Source: a virus. Taken from it: a DNA stretch of 20,869 bases. Of the stretch, positions 15,717 to 20,869 are shown in pieces. Position numbers and translations under genes: made by a program. Positions within the stretch are counted from its first letter, which is position 1. Each line of letters begins with the position of its first letter. The stretch is from positions 1 to 20,869 of the IMG/VR virus record IMGVR_UViG_3300027969_002165. One strand, given 5' to 3'. Below the pieces are notes generated by a model. It made no database searches. It saw only the letters and a list, made by a program, of their open reading frames with translations, and was not told the origin of the DNA.

Positions 15717-16157
15717 ATGTTAACAGAAGATTTAAAAGTATTATTGGCAAGTGTTAACTCATTGTCTATCAAAGCACAAAACTTTCATTGGAATGTAGAA
15801 GGAGACAACTTCCCTCAATATCACGAATTCTTTGGTAATTTCTATGAAGAAGTTTACAGCGCAGTAGATAAAGTTGCTGAATACATTCGTACATTAGATA
15901 GTTATGCACCCGGCAGCTTAACACGCTATGCTGAATTAACTATCATTCAAGACCAACTTAAGATTCCTCGTGCTGAATTAATGTTTGCTGAATTGTATGA
16001 AGATAATAGCAAGATGATTGATTTACTTAATCATTGCTTTGCCTCCGCTTCACAAGAAAACAAACAAGGTATTGCTAACTTTATCGCTGAAAGATTAGAT
16101 GCTCACGAAAAACATCAATGGCAGCTTAGAAGCATCTTGAAAAAAGCCAGAGCGTAA
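15717..16157 (+). CDS. dps: Dps/ferritin-like protein with one altered ferroxidase ligand
   Basis: The 146-residue protein aligns with Dps over nearly its whole length: KAQNFHWNVEGDNFPQYHEFF and YEEVYSAVDKVAEYIR are the signature helices. Of the five inter-subunit ferroxidase ligands of E. coli Dps (H51, H63, D67, D78, E82), H24, H36, D51 and E55 are present, but the position of D67 is Gly40 (HEFFGNFY). Iron oxidation may therefore be weak. There is no long lysine-rich N-terminal extension for DNA binding. Dps forms a 12-subunit cage that stores iron and protects DNA from peroxide. The ATG follows AAAGGAT. It is in the late operon, between the GNAT fusion and the lysin, and its stop overlaps the next start by one base. 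Confidence 0.88.
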   Translation: MLTEDLKVLLASVNSLSIKAQNFHWNVEGDNFPQYHEFFGNFYEEVYSAVDKVAEYIRTLDSYAPGSLTRYAELTIIQDQLKIPRAELMFAELYEDNSKMIDLLNHCFASASQENKQGIANFIAERLDAHEKHQWQLRSILKKARA

Positions 16158-16921
16158 TGAGAGCAAAAGAATTTATATACGAGGCCTCCGAACAAGGTAA
16201 TCGTTGGACAGGTGATGAATATTATCGTCATCTAGTTGAGCAAGGTTATAATCCAGAAGAACTAACTGAACAAGAACTAGAAGAAGGTTGGAAACAATGG
16301 GCAGCAGGTGGTGCATTAGCATTGGGTGCTTTGGGAGCACATCAAGGTATAAATAACAAATCAGTTGATCAACCGCAATTATCACAACAACCCACTATAA
16401 CACAACAATCACCGGCTTCAATGCTAGACGGCACAGAGAAATACTTAGCCAATGTAGCAACACAAGCTGGAATTAAGGGCGAAGAATTAGCACAATTTTT
16501 AGCACAAGTAAAACATGAAAGTTTTGACTTTACTCATATGGATGAGAGAGGTGGTAGTAATTACTATAAACAAAAATATGATCCGCAATTTGCACCCAAA
16601 ACAGCAAAGATATTAGGTAATAAACATGCAGGTGACGGGGAACGATTTCACGGTAGAGGTTATATTCAATTGACTGGTCGTGACAATTATCGTATGGCAG
16701 GACAAGCATTAGGTCTTGATTTATTAAATAAACCTGAAATAGCTGCTGACCCTGCAACAGCAGCAAAGATTGCTGTATGGTTTTGGCAGAACAAAACAAA
16801 AAACATCACAAATTTTGCAGATACTAAATCAGTAACACACAAAATAAATCCTGCATTAAGGGGATTAAAAGATAGACAAGATAATTTTGCAGAATATGCA
16901 AAACTTTTCAAAGTAAGTTAA
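16157..16921 (+). CDS. GH19-type muralytic enzyme (endolysin) with capsid-like leader
   Basis: 254 residues. The C-terminal about 160 residues form a GH19 chitinase/lysozyme-like domain: FLAQVKHESFDF with probable catalytic E121, MDERGGSNYYKQKYD, and GDGERFHGRGYIQLTGRDNY (160-178) followed by AADPATAAKIAVWFW. Such domains in phages cut peptidoglycan. The N-terminus MRAKEFIYEASEQ is strikingly like the T4 internal-protein leader (MKTYQEFIAEA), and a second possible cut LEEGWK is followed by a hydrophobic stretch (AAGGALALGALGAH, about 50-63) that could act as a signal anchor. It may thus be either the lysin, exported through the membrane, or a virion-borne muralytic enzyme. It shares a late operon with a secreted nuclease. 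It starts within the preceding stop codon. Confidence 0.88.
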   Translation: MRAKEFIYEASEQGNRWTGDEYYRHLVEQGYNPEELTEQELEEGWKQWAAGGALALGALGAHQGINNKSVDQPQLSQQPTITQQSPASMLDGTEKYLANVATQAGIKGEELAQFLAQVKHESFDFTHMDERGGSNYYKQKYDPQFAPKTAKILGNKHAGDGERFHGRGYIQLTGRDNYRMAGQALGLDLLNKPEIAADPATAAKIAVWFWQNKTKNITNFADTKSVTHKINPALRGLKDRQDNFAEYAKLFKVS

Positions 16922-16923
16922 AC

Positions 16924-17736
16924 ATGAAAAAAATACTAGCACTAATACTGATGGCACTTTCATTTACCGCATCAGCTTGGACACAACGTCCACCAAATCC
17001 TCCGTCTGCATGTAAAGTACATGCTCCATACGGATTCCCGCAAACACAAAATGTTCAACCTATTTGCCGTCAAGGATATCTAGTTGGATATGATGCTGCT
17101 GCAAAGATACCCAAATTTGTAACATACGAATTAATGCCACCTAACGCATTGGGTTGTGTGGGTAGAACAAATGCTTTTGCAGTTGATCAATCTATACCAA
17201 ATGGTCCTAAACCAGATGATTATGCTGGTACAGGTTTTGATAAAGGACATATGAGTCCAGATGGTGATCTATCTTGGGATGTTCAAGTAGAATATGAAAG
17301 TTTCTTAATGACTAATATGAGTCCTCAAGCCGGTTCATTAAATCGTGGTATATGGAAACTATTAGAAACAAGTGTACGCGGATGGGCTGTTCAACGTAAT
17401 CAAAGTTATACAATTTATGTAGGTGGAGTATATAATGCACAAGATAAGAAAATCGGCAACGGCGTCGTTGTTCCTCATGGTTATTACAAAATTGTTATCA
17501 ATAATCAAACGAACGAAGTAGCAGGATGGGCATTTCCGCATGTTGCACCTTATCCTAACTTAGGTAATGACTTAACTAAGTTTCGTTTACCAATTAGTCA
17601 AATTCAAACAATGGCAGGGGTGAAATATATGTTTCCTGCTAATGCCAAAGAATTAAATCCTGGCCAAGAATGGCCCGTTGACTTTGGTGCTCTTACTAAT
17701 GCTAAACGTATTAAGTGTGGCAAGTCAGACGATTAA
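16924..17736 (+). CDS. Secreted DNA/RNA non-specific endonuclease
   Basis: The 270-residue protein starts with a clear Sec signal peptide (KK, hydrophobic core ILALILMALSF, cleavage probably after ASA at 18). The mature part is a NUC1/EndA-type beta-beta-alpha metal nuclease: FDKGHMSPDGDL with D106-K-G-H109 (general base His109; Lys replaces the usual Arg of DRGH), NMSPQ (N131), and LNRGIWKLLE with metal-ligand N140 and E148. It would be exported to the periplasm or medium and degrade DNA and RNA. Four cysteines in the mature part could form disulfides there. It follows the lysin by two bases in the late operon. It may clear host nucleic acid at lysis, supply nucleotides, or destroy DNA of competing phages. 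Confidence 0.92.
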   Translation: MKKILALILMALSFTASAWTQRPPNPPSACKVHAPYGFPQTQNVQPICRQGYLVGYDAAAKIPKFVTYELMPPNALGCVGRTNAFAVDQSIPNGPKPDDYAGTGFDKGHMSPDGDLSWDVQVEYESFLMTNMSPQAGSLNRGIWKLLETSVRGWAVQRNQSYTIYVGGVYNAQDKKIGNGVVVPHGYYKIVINNQTNEVAGWAFPHVAPYPNLGNDLTKFRLPISQIQTMAGVKYMFPANAKELNPGQEWPVDFGALTNAKRIKCGKSDD

Positions 17737-17753
17737 TATTAATAATAATATTC

Positions 17754-17772
17754 CATACTAAATATCAGTATG
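17754..17772 (+). promoter_or_regulatory. Late promoter box inside an inverted repeat ending on the ATG
   Basis: ACTAAATA (17757-17764) followed by five bases and the ATG at 17770, so a leaderless late mRNA is expected. CATACT (17754-17759) and AGTATG (17767-17772) form a perfect 6-bp inverted repeat with a 7-base loop; the 3' arm includes the whole ATG. Read-through RNA from the nuclease gene would hide the ATG. A separate AT-only 7-bp hairpin lies just upstream (17735-17752). Confidence 0.65.
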
Positions 17773-18222
17773 AACATCACAAAATTAGGTACATTAATCG
17801 GAGATTGGAGTAATGTTAATGACGAATTACTTCAAAAAATAAAGAATCTGTTTAATTTAACAAATTCTGATATCAAATTGGATATACAAAAGCCAAACAA
17901 ACTCAGTCTGATAAAAACAGATGATCTAGAACATTATAATACTGAATATCCCTATTCAATTAAAAGAATCATAATTCATTTAACTGATTATAAACCAGGA
18001 CATTTCTATTGCTTTGATAATGAAATCCATACAAATTGGAAAGCAGGTGATGTATATTCTTACGATTGGCGTACTACTTCTTATGCTAGTGCAAATGCAG
18101 GCGATTCGGATAGAATTATTTTAGTATTGACCGGAGTAACATCAATGGGAAGTAATGAGTTTCTAGCTAGATTAAAACGATTTGATACATATACGTTAGA
18201 ATTAAAAGAAAATACTTGGTAA
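17770..18222 (+). CDS. Jelly-roll/2OG-oxygenase-like protein, probably lacking a catalytic His
   Basis: The 150-residue protein has a C-terminal stretch (about 70-135) like the small 2-oxoglutarate oxygenase or aspartyl-hydroxylase-like cupins of T4-like phages: IKRIIIHLTDYKPGHFYCFD, then WKAGDVYSYDWRTTSYASAN and AGDSDRIILVLTG. In active relatives, as I recall, the segment after the DW motif has a metal-binding His (HxTAN); here it reads SYASAN. It may thus be a binding protein and not an enzyme. The family call is tentative. The gene begins at a leaderless late start and is alone between the nuclease and a structured gap. Confidence 0.6.
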   Translation: MNITKLGTLIGDWSNVNDELLQKIKNLFNLTNSDIKLDIQKPNKLSLIKTDDLEHYNTEYPYSIKRIIIHLTDYKPGHFYCFDNEIHTNWKAGDVYSYDWRTTSYASANAGDSDRIILVLTGVTSMGSNEFLARLKRFDTYTLELKENTW

Positions 18223-18294
18223 GAACACACCTTAGGGCCGTGTAGCCGGCTGCTGGCTGACGAATAGGAATCGCTACCCATTTAGTTCGTCAAA
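18223..18294 (+). other. GC-richer, potentially structured intergenic segment
   Basis: This 72-base gap has clearly more G+C than its surroundings and several possible stems: ACAC and GTGT (around 18226-18243), AGCC and GGCT around a 7-base loop (18244-18258), and a perfect 7-bp TGACGAA (18258-18264) with TTCGTCA (18286-18292) around 21 bases. There is no T tract, so it is not a normal terminator, and it does not fold as a tRNA. It could be an untranslated regulatory RNA upstream of the metalloprotease gene. Confidence 0.45.
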
Positions 18295-18326
18295 GTGAGC
18301 ACTTTTGATAAATACATAATGCTCAC
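18295..18326 (+). promoter_or_regulatory. Late promoter inside a 7-bp inverted repeat covering the ATG
   Basis: GATAAATA (18307-18314) followed by four bases and the ATG at 18319. GTGAGCA (18295-18301) and TGCTCAC (18320-18326) form a perfect 7-bp repeat; the 3' arm contains the last two bases of the ATG. RNA started at the late promoter would lack the 5' arm and be leaderless. Confidence 0.65.
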
Positions 18327-18903
18327 TGAACACATCATTATTGAATCTGCTGCCTTTGAATTAGCGGAAAGATTGCCGTCATTACAAAAACATGACTACA
18401 ATACCATTGACAAATTAATGCAGCAAATTGCTAATAAACATCGTATTACTGGTAAAGCACTACATGACTTGTTCATAAAGAAATTTCATAAAGATCCTGA
18501 TAATTGGATCAAGGATAAATTAGATGAAGCTAATGATGAACCAGACTTCTTAGCAGATAACCCAATAATGCAGAAATTTATTCAATGGGCAAGTCAAAAA
18601 CTTAATCTACAATCTACCCCTAAATTTGAATTTAGCTACAATACTGAAGAAGCACAGGAAGGTCATCACACTGGACGACATTTAGATAGTGATAATAGCG
18701 TTTGGGTATATGTTGCTAATCGTAATATGGTTGATATTATGCGTACCGTTTTTCATGAATTGGTTCATGTCCGTCAAGGAGAATTGGGCATGATTAAACC
18801 GGGTGACAGTTATCCAGGTAGCCCAATTGAAATGCTAGCAGATATGGGTGCGGGCAAATACATGAAAATATTTGGCAAAGACCACCCAGAAATCTTTCAA
18901 TAA
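18319..18903 (+). CDS. Zinc metalloprotease-like protein (HExxH)
   Basis: About 194 residues from ATG 18319. The N-terminal region (NTIDKLMQQIANKHRITGKALHDLFIKKF) is a helical module common in T4-like phage proteins. The C-terminal half carries VFHELVHVRQGELG with HELVH (His146, Glu147, His150 from this start) and a downstream GSPIEMLADMGAG whose Glu is the probable third zinc ligand, as in gluzincin-type peptidases. An in-frame GTG at 18295 would add eight residues, but it lies upstream of the predicted late transcription start and has no ribosome-binding site. The resulting N-terminus MLTEHIIIESAAF again has hydrophobic-x-Glu-Ser/Ala. Substrate unknown; a role in virion maturation or attack on host proteins is possible. 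Confidence 0.8.
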   Translation: MLTEHIIIESAAFELAERLPSLQKHDYNTIDKLMQQIANKHRITGKALHDLFIKKFHKDPDNWIKDKLDEANDEPDFLADNPIMQKFIQWASQKLNLQSTPKFEFSYNTEEAQEGHHTGRHLDSDNSVWVYVANRNMVDIMRTVFHELVHVRQGELGMIKPGDSYPGSPIEMLADMGAGKYMKIFGKDHPEIFQ

Positions 18904-18929
18904 AGATAAATCTATGCTATAATGCATAG
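18895..18929 (+). promoter_or_regulatory. Sigma70-like promoter of tilS with a dyad centred on the -10
   Basis: TATAAT (18918-18923) with extended element TGC and a weak -35 TTTCAA (18895-18900) at 17 bases. The ATG follows after six bases, so the mRNA is probably leaderless. CTATGC (18912-18917) and GCATAG (18924-18929) form a perfect dyad around the -10. The 12-mer TATGCTATAATG is identical to the dnaJ promoter. Confidence 0.75.
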
Positions 18930-19538
18930 ATGCTAAAACTACTCTTTCCATTGCCAAAAGAAATCGTTGTCGCACTTAGCGGTGGCGTAGACTCTGTTGC
19001 TATCACAGATTTCCTTTCACATAAACATAAGGTAGGGTGTGCTTTCTTTCATCATGGAACAGAAAATAGTGAGCGGGCATTTGAATTTGTTGCCAATTTC
19101 TGCACTGAACATAATCTTCCATTGATGATCGGAATGATTAAAAATAGTAAACCCAAAGAACTTAGCATGGAAGAACATTGGCGTAATGAACGTTATGACT
19201 TTTTAGATAGCATTGGCAATTCATTAGGTCCAGTCATTACCGGACATCATCTGGATGACTGTGTAGAAACATATCTTTGGTCAGCGATGCATGGGCAAGC
19301 TAAAGTTATCCCGGCAAAAAGAAACAATATTGTACGCCCATTTTTAACTACAAACAAAAACGAATTTACAAAATGGTGCGAACAGAAATCTATTGGTTGG
19401 TGTCACGACAATAGTAACGATGACACAAAATATATGCGTAACTATGTACGCACACAATTAATGCCACACGCATTACACGTTAACCCTGGACTGCGTACTG
19501 TGGTTAAAAAGATTGTAGAAAAACAGCAAAATGTTTGA
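18930..19538 (+). CDS. tilS: TilS-like PP-loop ATPase (tRNA-Ile lysidine synthetase type)
   Basis: The 202-residue protein is an N-type ATP pyrophosphatase. SGGVDS (17-22) is the PP-loop, and GHHLDDCVETYLW, IVRPFL and WCHDNSNDDTKYMRNYVR match TilS motifs (TilS: GHHLDDQAET, W-x-D-x-SN-x-D-x-x-Y-x-RN). TilS converts C34 of tRNA-Ile(CAU) to lysidine so that it reads AUA. The protein keeps the catalytic domain but lacks the C-terminal domains of the about 430-residue E. coli enzyme, like other short TilS proteins. AUA codons are used freely in the window, which makes the role sensible. It is expressed from an early-type promoter, next to the replication genes. Another PP-loop tRNA-modifying function cannot be excluded. 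Confidence 0.85.
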   Translation: MLKLLFPLPKEIVVALSGGVDSVAITDFLSHKHKVGCAFFHHGTENSERAFEFVANFCTEHNLPLMIGMIKNSKPKELSMEEHWRNERYDFLDSIGNSLGPVITGHHLDDCVETYLWSAMHGQAKVIPAKRNNIVRPFLTTNKNEFTKWCEQKSIGWCHDNSNDDTKYMRNYVRTQLMPHALHVNPGLRTVVKKIVEKQQNV

Positions 19539-19563
19539 CTTTTCTACACAAGTCATGTATACT
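19535..19563 (+). promoter_or_regulatory. Sigma70-like promoter of the dsbA-polymerase unit
   Basis: TTGACT (19535-19540), 17 bases, TATACT (19558-19563). The spacer holds an inverted repeat TGACTT (19536-19541) and AAGTCA (19550-19555). The leader includes AAGGAG (19576-19581), five bases before the ATG at 19587, so unlike dnaJ and tilS this message has a normal ribosome-binding site. Confidence 0.85.
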
Positions 19564-19586
19564 AATTACTTTAACAAGGAGAAACT

Positions 19587-19847
19587 ATGAGTAGTAAAAT
19601 GTTTACCGGAGAGCAAAAGATTAAGTTGACTCAACTTATCAACGAGGGCATGGTAGTCCTACACGAGATTGATACTCTACGTGAGGGTCTATCTGATACT
19701 GTGAAAGCTATCGCAGAAGAACTGGAAGTAAAGCCAGGCATTCTTAAGAAGGCAATATCTGTCGCACACAAAGCAAGTCTTGGTCAAACAAACGCTGACC
19801 ACGAAGAACTAAATACTATTTTGGAAACTGTGGGTAAAACACTTTGA
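19587..19847 (+). CDS. dsbA: DsbA-like small dsDNA-binding transcription accessory protein
   Basis: The 86-residue, mostly helical protein has LREGLSDTVKAIAEELEVKPGILKKAISVAHKASLGQTN, which parallels T4 DsbA in length (89) and in the pattern of its C-terminal half (KDELGV, a helix with Lys, then a variable acidic end). T4 DsbA binds double-stranded DNA near late promoters and is thought to aid late transcription. It lies just upstream of the DNA polymerase, with its TGA stop overlapping the polymerase TTG start, so the two are coupled. The link to late transcription fits the many late boxes in the window. Identification is by pattern and could be wrong at the family level. Confidence 0.6.
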   Translation: MSSKMFTGEQKIKLTQLINEGMVVLHEIDTLREGLSDTVKAIAEELEVKPGILKKAISVAHKASLGQTNADHEELNTILETVGKTL

Positions 19848-20869
19848 GTTACGTTGATGCTATTCATAGCAGGGATGAGGATCGTATCTACGTTGTAGAA
19901 CGAGACCAGAACGGAAAGCGTCAATACAAAGAATATCCCACAAATTATGTACTATACTATCCCGATCATAAGGGAAAGTATCGCAGTATATATGGTGACC
20001 CTGTAAATCGTTTCAGTACACGCAAACGACAAGAGTTTGAAAAGGAAAGACGCATCCATTCAGGTAAGAAATTATTTGAAAGTGATGTACCAGTAGTGTT
20101 TCGCTGCCTAAGTGAAAACTATCTTAAGGCAGATGTTCCTAAACTTCATACTTGTTTCTTTGACATTGAAGTAGACTTTGATCCTGAGAAGGGTTTCAGT
20201 CCCACAACTGATCCATTCAATCCAGTAACTGCTATTTCATTATATTTGGATTGGCAAGATACATTGGTTACATTGGTCATTGCCCCAAAGCACATGAGTC
20301 CAGAGACAGCACAAGAGATTTGTAATGAATTTGAAAACTGTATGCTTTTCACAAATGAGAAGGATATGTTTGATGTTTTCTTTCAACTCATTGAAGATGC
20401 TGATGTAATGACTGGCTGGAACTCTGAGGGCTATGATATACCTTATATGGTTAACCGTGTCACACGAGTAATGAGTAAGGATGACACACGCAAGTTTTGC
20501 TTGATGGGTCAACTTCCCAAAGCAAGGGAATACGAAAGATTTGGCAAAAGTGAAACTACATACGACTTAGTTGGTCGTATTCACTTAGACTATTTACAAC
20601 TCTACAAGAAATATAACTATGAATCACGACATTCATATAAGTTAGATGCTATTGGTGAGATGGAAGTAGGTGAGAACAAAACTCAATATGAAGGTACTCT
20701 TGACCAGTTGTATAACAAAGACTTTAAAAAGTTTATTGAATACAATCGTCAAGATACCATGTTATTAGTGAAGATTCACAACAAACTAAAATTCTTAGAA
20801 CTAGCCAATCAGCTAGCACATGAGAATACAGTATTACTGCCAACAGTAATGGGTTCTGTAGCTATGATT
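19844..20869 (+). CDS. 43: T4-type family B DNA polymerase, N-terminal part
   Basis: The frame is open from TTG 19844 to the window edge (342 residues). It begins SYVDAIHSRDEDRIYVVERD after the initiator and lines up with T4 gp43. The 3'-5' exonuclease domain is complete in its motifs: Exo I CFFDIEVDF (D107, E109), Exo II GWNSEGYDIPYMVNR (D198) and Exo III EYNRQDTMLL (D304). The polymerase palm lies beyond the edge. No ATG is available near the start; TTG overlaps the TGA stop of the preceding gene (TTGA), so it is probably translated by coupling from that gene. It replicates the phage genome with sliding clamp and other proteins not in this window. Confidence 0.93.
   Translation, partial: MSYVDAIHSRDEDRIYVVERDQNGKRQYKEYPTNYVLYYPDHKGKYRSIYGDPVNRFSTRKRQEFEKERRIHSGKKLFESDVPVVFRCLSENYLKADVPKLHTCFFDIEVDFDPEKGFSPTTDPFNPVTAISLYLDWQDTLVTLVIAPKHMSPETAQEICNEFENCMLFTNEKDMFDVFFQLIEDADVMTGWNSEGYDIPYMVNRVTRVMSKDDTRKFCLMGQLPKAREYERFGKSETTYDLVGRIHLDYLQLYKKYNYESRHSYKLDAIGEMEVGENKTQYEGTLDQLYNKDFKKFIEYNRQDTMLLVKIHNKLKFLELANQLAHENTVLLPTVMGSVAMI

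Noticed and set aside
17735-17752. AATATTA/TAATATT hairpin after the nuclease gene as a terminator.
   Set aside because: It is AT-only with no T tract, so it would be too weak to stop transcription.
18257-18263. CTGACGA resembles the hammerhead ribozyme core CUGANGA.
   Set aside because: No GAA(A) element follows a plausible stem II, and the flanking bases do not give the required stem I pairing. The seven bases take part in a better simple stem with 18286-18292.
18223-18294. Possible tRNA: an AGCC/GGCT D-arm-like stem and a TTCGTC T-arm-like element.
   Set aside because: No 7-bp acceptor stem and no 5-bp anticodon stem with a 7-base loop can be drawn on either strand.
18295-18318. GTG start at 18295 for the metalloprotease gene.
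   Set aside because: It lies upstream of the predicted late transcription start and has no ribosome-binding site; ATG 18319 fits the promoter spacing seen at other genes.
18905-18912. GATAAATC as another late promoter box before tilS.
   Set aside because: The last base of the box differs, and it overlaps a much better extended -10 promoter at the right distance from the ATG.
20146-20512. Minus-strand ORFs opposite the DNA polymerase gene.
   Set aside because: The plus strand encodes conserved exonuclease motifs through this region; the antisense frames show composition typical of shadow ORFs. The same holds for the other antisense ORFs in the window.

Overview
The window reads as an AT-rich, densely packed piece of a T4-like myovirus genome, probably from a phage of an aquatic bacterium. 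The evidence is a T4-type family B DNA polymerase (right edge), a DsbA-like small protein next to it, a PhoH-like ATPase, T4-type late promoter boxes (variants of TATAAATA), and a set of accessory proteins familiar from marine and freshwater T4-like phages. No host gene, integrase, transposase, tRNA or CRISPR array was seen. Family names come from motif recognition by eye; no database search was run.

Layout. 1-601 (minus): 5' part of a PhoH-like ATPase with a TTG start. 780-2537 (plus): two conserved phage proteins of unknown function and a membrane protein that may be a holin. 2543-6348: a strong sigma70-like promoter drives dnaJ-clpA and an unknown gene. 6377-9421: small virion-type proteins, an RyR-like protein, a nucleotidyltransferase with a hydrophobic tail and a GT-A glycosyltransferase, closed by a rho-independent terminator. 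9467-11956: a tiny leaderless ORF, a large nucleotidyltransferase and a fatty acid desaturase. 12008-17736: a late operon with an 810-aa modular protein, a GNAT/basic-tail protein, a Dps-like protein, a GH19 lysin and a secreted DNA/RNA endonuclease. 17770-18903: a jelly-roll protein and a zinc metalloprotease, both apparently leaderless. 18930-20869: a TilS-like PP-loop enzyme, DsbA-like protein and the start of the DNA polymerase, behind sigma70-like promoters.

Two themes tie the window together. First, promoter architecture: early-type genes (dnaJ-clpA, tilS, dsbA-polymerase) have TTGACA/TATAAT promoters, while structural and lysis-type genes have (G/A)(A/C)TAAATA late boxes. Several late boxes lie between the arms of inverted repeats whose 3' arm covers the ribosome-binding site or ATG, so read-through RNA would be folded shut while RNA started at the late promoter lacks the 5' arm. 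This is the logic known for T4 genes e and soc, here apparently reused along the window. Other late boxes, and two early -10 boxes, sit so close to the ATG that the mRNA should be leaderless.

Second, several late proteins begin with short N-termini ending in hydrophobic-x-Glu (EFIYEA, FLTEL, QILET, IIIESA). These resemble the capsid-targeting sequences of T4 internal proteins cut by prohead protease gp21. The 810-aa protein carries such sites along its whole length and may be a multi-cut head polyprotein. Together these suggest a cargo of internal head proteins delivered with the DNA; this is inference.
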